From NCBI RefSeq assembly GCF_003058465.1, contig NZ_CP028901.1:4030001-4094000 (forward strand): a stretch of 64,000 nucleotides of DNA. Direction: 5' to 3'. This document shows positions 61,365 to 64,000 of this stretch, in pieces. A program made the position numbers and the translations under genes. Under the pieces are notes generated by a model. The model was given only the letters and a program-made list of their open reading frames with translations. It had not been told where the DNA came from and did not search any database. This stretch comes from Orrella marina (lineage in GTDB: Bacteria > Pseudomonadota > Gammaproteobacteria > Burkholderiales > Burkholderiaceae_B). Positions within the stretch are counted from its first letter, which is position 1. The number at the start of each line of letters is the position of its first letter.

Positions 61365-62549
61365 ATGCCCAGTCAGTCCAAAGGTTATCTGACACTCAAT
61401 GTCGGGTCTTCGTCGATCAAGTTTGCGGTATTTGATGCACCTTCTCTGAATCGCCTGCTGGGCGGGGAACTGGATGCGATCGGAGCCAGTACTGTGCTGG
61501 TTGCAAAGAGTGCTGACGATGGAACGATTCGTCATGAGTGGGATTCGGGCAAAGCACCCGACACCCACGCCGGCGCGCTTGCATTTCTGATCGACTGGCT
61601 GGTTGCGCGTCTGGATGGCTTGCAGATCCTGGCAGTCGGGCATCGGGTTGTTCACGGCGGACTCTCCTACGACAGGCCAGTCGTTGTGGATGAAGCAATT
61701 ATGAGCAAGCTCGCAACGCTCGAGCCCCTGGCTCCCTTGCATCAACCTCACAATCTGGCGGGCATCCGTGCGGCACAGTCCGTGTTTCACGGTGTTGCCC
61801 AGATCGCGTGTTTTGATACGGCATTTCACAGCCATCAGCCGTTTGTCAAGGATTGTTTTGCGTTGCCACGGGATCTGTACGATGAAGGTGTGCGACGCTA
61901 CGGTTTTCATGGGCTGTCTTACGAGTACATTGCCCATCACCTTGAGAGGGATTTTCCGCTACACGCTTCGGGGCGTGTCGTGATTGCACATCTGGGCAAT
62001 GGTGCATCGATGTGCGCCATGGTCAATGGTCATTCGGCTGCATCAACGATGGGGTTTTCCGCCCTGGATGGATTACCCATGGGATCAAGGTGCGGTCAGC
62101 TTGATCCGGGCGTAATGCTTTACTTGATGCAGACGAGGAAAATGGATGTCAATGCCATTTCAAACATGCTTTACAAGGACTCCGGCCTAAAAGGCATATC
62201 CGGCATCTCGAATGACATGCGCACGCTCGAAGCGTCTGATGAGCAGTCTGCCCGTGATGCCATCGAATACTTCGTTTACCGGGCCAAACGTGAACTGGGT
62301 GCGCTGGCCGCAGCAATCGAAGGTCTGGATGCGATTGTCTTCACAGGCGGTATCGGCGAGAACTCGGTCATGGTGCGTGAACGCATTCTGGCAGGCCTCG
62401 GATGGCTGGGGGTCGAACTCGACGATCGCGCCAACAGGGAGAGTCAGACCATCATCTCAAGTCCGCGTTCTAGGGTGTTGTGCCTGCGAATCCCGACCAA
62501 CGAGGAGCACATGATCGCTCAGCACGTCCAGACGCGGATGCAGACCTGA
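61365..62549 (+). CDS. ackA: Acetate kinase
   Basis: This converts acetyl phosphate and ADP to acetate and ATP, or the reverse. The signature strings are clear: LNVGSSSIKFAVFD (PROSITE-type start), VGHRVVHGG, CFDTAFHSHQP, RYGFHGLSYEYI, HLGNGASMCAM, TMGFSALDGLPMGSRCG and FTGGIGENS. Length 394 from the ATG at 61365 (AGGAAGG seven bases upstream). No phosphate acetyltransferase gene is adjacent, which is unusual; it may be elsewhere, or acetyl phosphate may come from another enzyme. A short hairpin (GCCACG-TGAGT-CGTGGC, 61209-61225) lies in its leader region. Confidence 0.95.
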   Translation: MPSQSKGYLTLNVGSSSIKFAVFDAPSLNRLLGGELDAIGASTVLVAKSADDGTIRHEWDSGKAPDTHAGALAFLIDWLVARLDGLQILAVGHRVVHGGLSYDRPVVVDEAIMSKLATLEPLAPLHQPHNLAGIRAAQSVFHGVAQIACFDTAFHSHQPFVKDCFALPRDLYDEGVRRYGFHGLSYEYIAHHLERDFPLHASGRVVIAHLGNGASMCAMVNGHSAASTMGFSALDGLPMGSRCGQLDPGVMLYLMQTRKMDVNAISNMLYKDSGLKGISGISNDMRTLEASDEQSARDAIEYFVYRAKRELGALAAAIEGLDAIVFTGGIGENSVMVRERILAGLGWLGVELDDRANRESQTIISSPRSRVLCLRIPTNEEHMIAQHVQTRMQT

Positions 62550-62607
62550 GCGAGCCGAGCTGACGGACAGGGCTGCCAGGCTGGAGGTGCCGGATGGGTC
62601 GGGATAT

Positions 62608-63384
62608 TCAAGGCAACAGCTCCCGGACCGCCGAATCGATCAACCTGCGCGCGATACTGACCTGGTCTGGTAGTCTGGGCAGGTTGTCGATGTCGAACCA
62701 GTCCGCTGCCTCGATCTCTGATGGATCCGGGGTGATCTCACCGCCCGCGTATTCGGCCACAAAGGCGATCATGAGTGAGTTTGGAAACGGCCAGGACTGG
62801 CTTTCGAAATAACGCATGTGGCCGATTTCAATGCCGACTTCTTCCATGACTTCGCGGCGTGCGCATTCTTCAAGTGTCTCGCCAGCCTCCACGAACCCGG
62901 CCAATGCACTGAATACACCTGGTCTGAAATGCGGACTGCGCGCGAGCAATAGCTGAAACCCTCGGCGCACAAGCACCATGACGGCGGGAGAGATTCTGGG
63001 ATAGGAGTTCAGTCCGCATGCATTGCAGTGCATGACGTACTCGTGATGCATCAACTGGGTGGGTGAACCGCATCGCCCACAGAACTGGTGTGTGGACTGC
63101 CAGTCGATCAACTGGGTGGCGCGTCCAGCCAGTGCAAACGCCTCCGGTCCCGCAACAGAAAAAAGCTGACGCAGGTGTACCGCTTCAACTGGAAACCCTT
63201 CGGGTAACTCCGAGAGATCGGTAGCGTAGCAAGGGACCCCGTTCCAGTGGCCCACCATGATGGGCGGTGTGTGTTCGTACTGCAAGAACGCAGTGTGATT
63301 CAGAAAACTCGGTCCTTCAGGATTGAACGTGTCGATCAGGATCCGTTGCTGAAATCTCACGATCCAGTAGACGTCTTGCTGCAT
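62608..63384 (-). CDS. nudC: NADH pyrophosphatase NudC
   Basis: This is a Nudix hydrolase that splits NAD(H) to NMN(H) and AMP and can remove NAD caps from RNA. The zinc ribbon is CGRCGSPTQLMHHEYVMHC plus NACG. The Nudix box reads GFVEAGETLEECARREVMEEVGI, and the NudC-specific SQSWPFPNSLM follows. Length 258, the usual size. The ATG at 63384 has only a weak ribosome site. It is 39 bases from the SMR gene, in the same direction, so the two may share a transcript. Confidence 0.94.
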   Translation of the reverse strand: MQQDVYWIVRFQQRILIDTFNPEGPSFLNHTAFLQYEHTPPIMVGHWNGVPCYATDLSELPEGFPVEAVHLRQLFSVAGPEAFALAGRATQLIDWQSTHQFCGRCGSPTQLMHHEYVMHCNACGLNSYPRISPAVMVLVRRGFQLLLARSPHFRPGVFSALAGFVEAGETLEECARREVMEEVGIEIGHMRYFESQSWPFPNSLMIAFVAEYAGGEITPDPSEIEAADWFDIDNLPRLPDQVSIARRLIDSAVRELLP

Positions 63385-63423
63385 GGTGGGTGGCTCTCAA
63401 TGGTCTTTTTGGGTTTGGATGTG

Positions 63424-63756
63424 TCAGTGGCTCTGCCCGTGAGTGCCCAGATTCAGGATCACGATGCCTGCGACGATCAGTGCAATACCGATCAAGGTTG
63501 CAGGTTGCAAAGCCTGAGAAAAGAAAATCCGGCCAATCATCGTGATCAGCACGATGCCAGCACCTGACCATACCGCATAGATCAGCCCCATGGGTAGTTG
63601 TCGCATGGTTAGCGATAAAAAATAAAAGGCGATGCCGTATCCGGCAACCACCGTGAAGGAGGGTAAGGGACGCGTAAAACCATCGGAGAGCTTCAGGGCA
63701 GTGGTGGCAACCACCTCCCCGATAATTGCCAGAACCAGCAGCAGCCATGGATGCAT
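63424..63756 (-). CDS. Small multidrug resistance (SMR) family protein
   Basis: This is a four-helix proton-coupled efflux protein of 110 residues, functioning as a dimer. The first helix has MHPWLLLVLAIIGEVVATTALK with the essential Glu14; TRPLPSFTVVAGYGIAFYFL, LPMGLIYAVWSGAGIVLITM and the last helix IGIALIVAGIVILNL complete the fold, matching EmrE and SugE-type proteins. The ATG at 63756 gives the standard length; the frame opens earlier at 63792 inside the previous gene. Substrates may be quaternary amines or guanidinium; this cannot be told here. Confidence 0.91.
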   Translation of the reverse strand: MHPWLLLVLAIIGEVVATTALKLSDGFTRPLPSFTVVAGYGIAFYFLSLTMRQLPMGLIYAVWSGAGIVLITMIGRIFFSQALQPATLIGIALIVAGIVILNLGTHGQSH

Positions 63757-63772
63757 AGGGAGTTGCGCCGTC

Positions 63773-64000
63773 TCAGGTCTGCGCCTGGGCACTGGTCTGA
63801 GCTTTGGCTTGTTCTTTCGCCTTTGCCTTGCTGGCGAATTCTGCGCTCAGCCTGGCCTGACGGCCGATGACGAAATCCAGAATAATCTTCATCCAGATGG
63901 TGGAGCCGGCCATCGCCGACCAGGTTTCATAGGCCATCCCGCCAATGATGATTGAACCAATCGTATAGACCATGATCAGCCCAGCCACGAAATTCAGTGC
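63773..64000 (-). CDS. Hypothetical membrane protein (partial, N-terminus outside window)
   Basis: Only the last 75 residues are visible; the frame is open at the right edge. They contain two hydrophobic segments (ALNFVAGLIMVYTIGSIIIGG and WMKIILDFVIG) and an alanine-, lysine- and glutamine-rich tail (ASKAKAKEQAKAQTSAQAQT) that looks like a low-complexity C-terminus. I do not recognise the family. It overlaps the unused 5' extension of the SMR frame and lies 16 bases upstream of the SMR start, so they are probably cotranscribed. Confidence 0.6.
   Translation of the reverse strand, partial: ALNFVAGLIMVYTIGSIIIGGMAYETWSAMAGSTIWMKIILDFVIGRQARLSAEFASKAKAKEQAKAQTSAQAQT

Overview
The window is 64 kb of a bacterial chromosome, most likely from a betaproteobacterium of the order Burkholderiales (Alcaligenaceae-like). 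This rests on the number of tripartite tricarboxylate transporter parts (three TctC/Bug binding proteins, two TctB-TctA pairs), a TRAP transporter, many LysR/IclR/GntR regulators beside catabolic genes, and moderately high GC. It is inference: there is no rRNA gene or other taxonomic marker. I saw no CRISPR array, tRNA, rRNA or prophage. The only mobile DNA is a decayed IS200/IS605-family remnant near 12.6 kb and a solitary end of the same type near 4.7 kb.

Layout. 0-16 kb is organic-acid and amino-acid uptake and catabolism: an ICL/PEP-mutase-family enzyme with a GntR regulator, divergent tctCBA, a TRAP operon, an amino-acid permease with an exported methyltransferase, an M20 amidohydrolase, and an orphan TctC followed by a D-2-hydroxyacid dehydrogenase. 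15.9-19.2 kb holds a LysR regulator divergent from a thiol-dioxygenase-like cupin and a four-domain rhodanese protein (sulfur metabolism). 19.3-23.9 kb is a tightly coupled minus-strand envelope block: GT39 transferase, LPG-synthase-type membrane protein, GT9 transferase, PAP2 phosphatase. 24-31 kb has tctB-tctA with a PfkB-type sugar kinase, an IclR regulator, an isochorismatase-family hydrolase and another orphan TctC. 31.4-40.5 kb has an ADP-forming acyl-CoA synthetase, an L,D-transpeptidase/murein endopeptidase pair, a membrane hydrolase, an SDR, a CopD-like protein and PrpF. 40.7-45.5 kb is pstSCAB with a clear Pho box. 45.8-48 kb carries two channels, a bacterial voltage-gated sodium channel and an MscS channel. 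48-52.4 kb has gamma-glutamyltransferase, a nitroreductase, a response regulator and a patatin phospholipase. 52.4-57.1 kb is a spermidine/putrescine-type ABC importer. 57.5-62.5 kb is a LysR regulator divergent from alanine dehydrogenase, an omega-amino-acid:pyruvate aminotransferase and acetate kinase. The end has NudC, an SMR efflux protein and a partial membrane protein.

Seven otherwise well-conserved genes are each broken by one frameshift, and every one is repaired by adding a single G or C to a short G/C run (near 22.1, 24.3, 38.9, 51.0, 56.7, 58.1 and 59.1 kb). The uniform direction and type suggest systematic homopolymer under-calling in the sequence rather than seven independent gene losses. 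The other features most worth a second look are the sodium channel, a 59-base near-perfect palindrome between convergent genes, covarying IS200-type hairpins, a triple IclR half-site array, and an exported methyltransferase resembling the ATP-synthase c-subunit lysine methyltransferase family.
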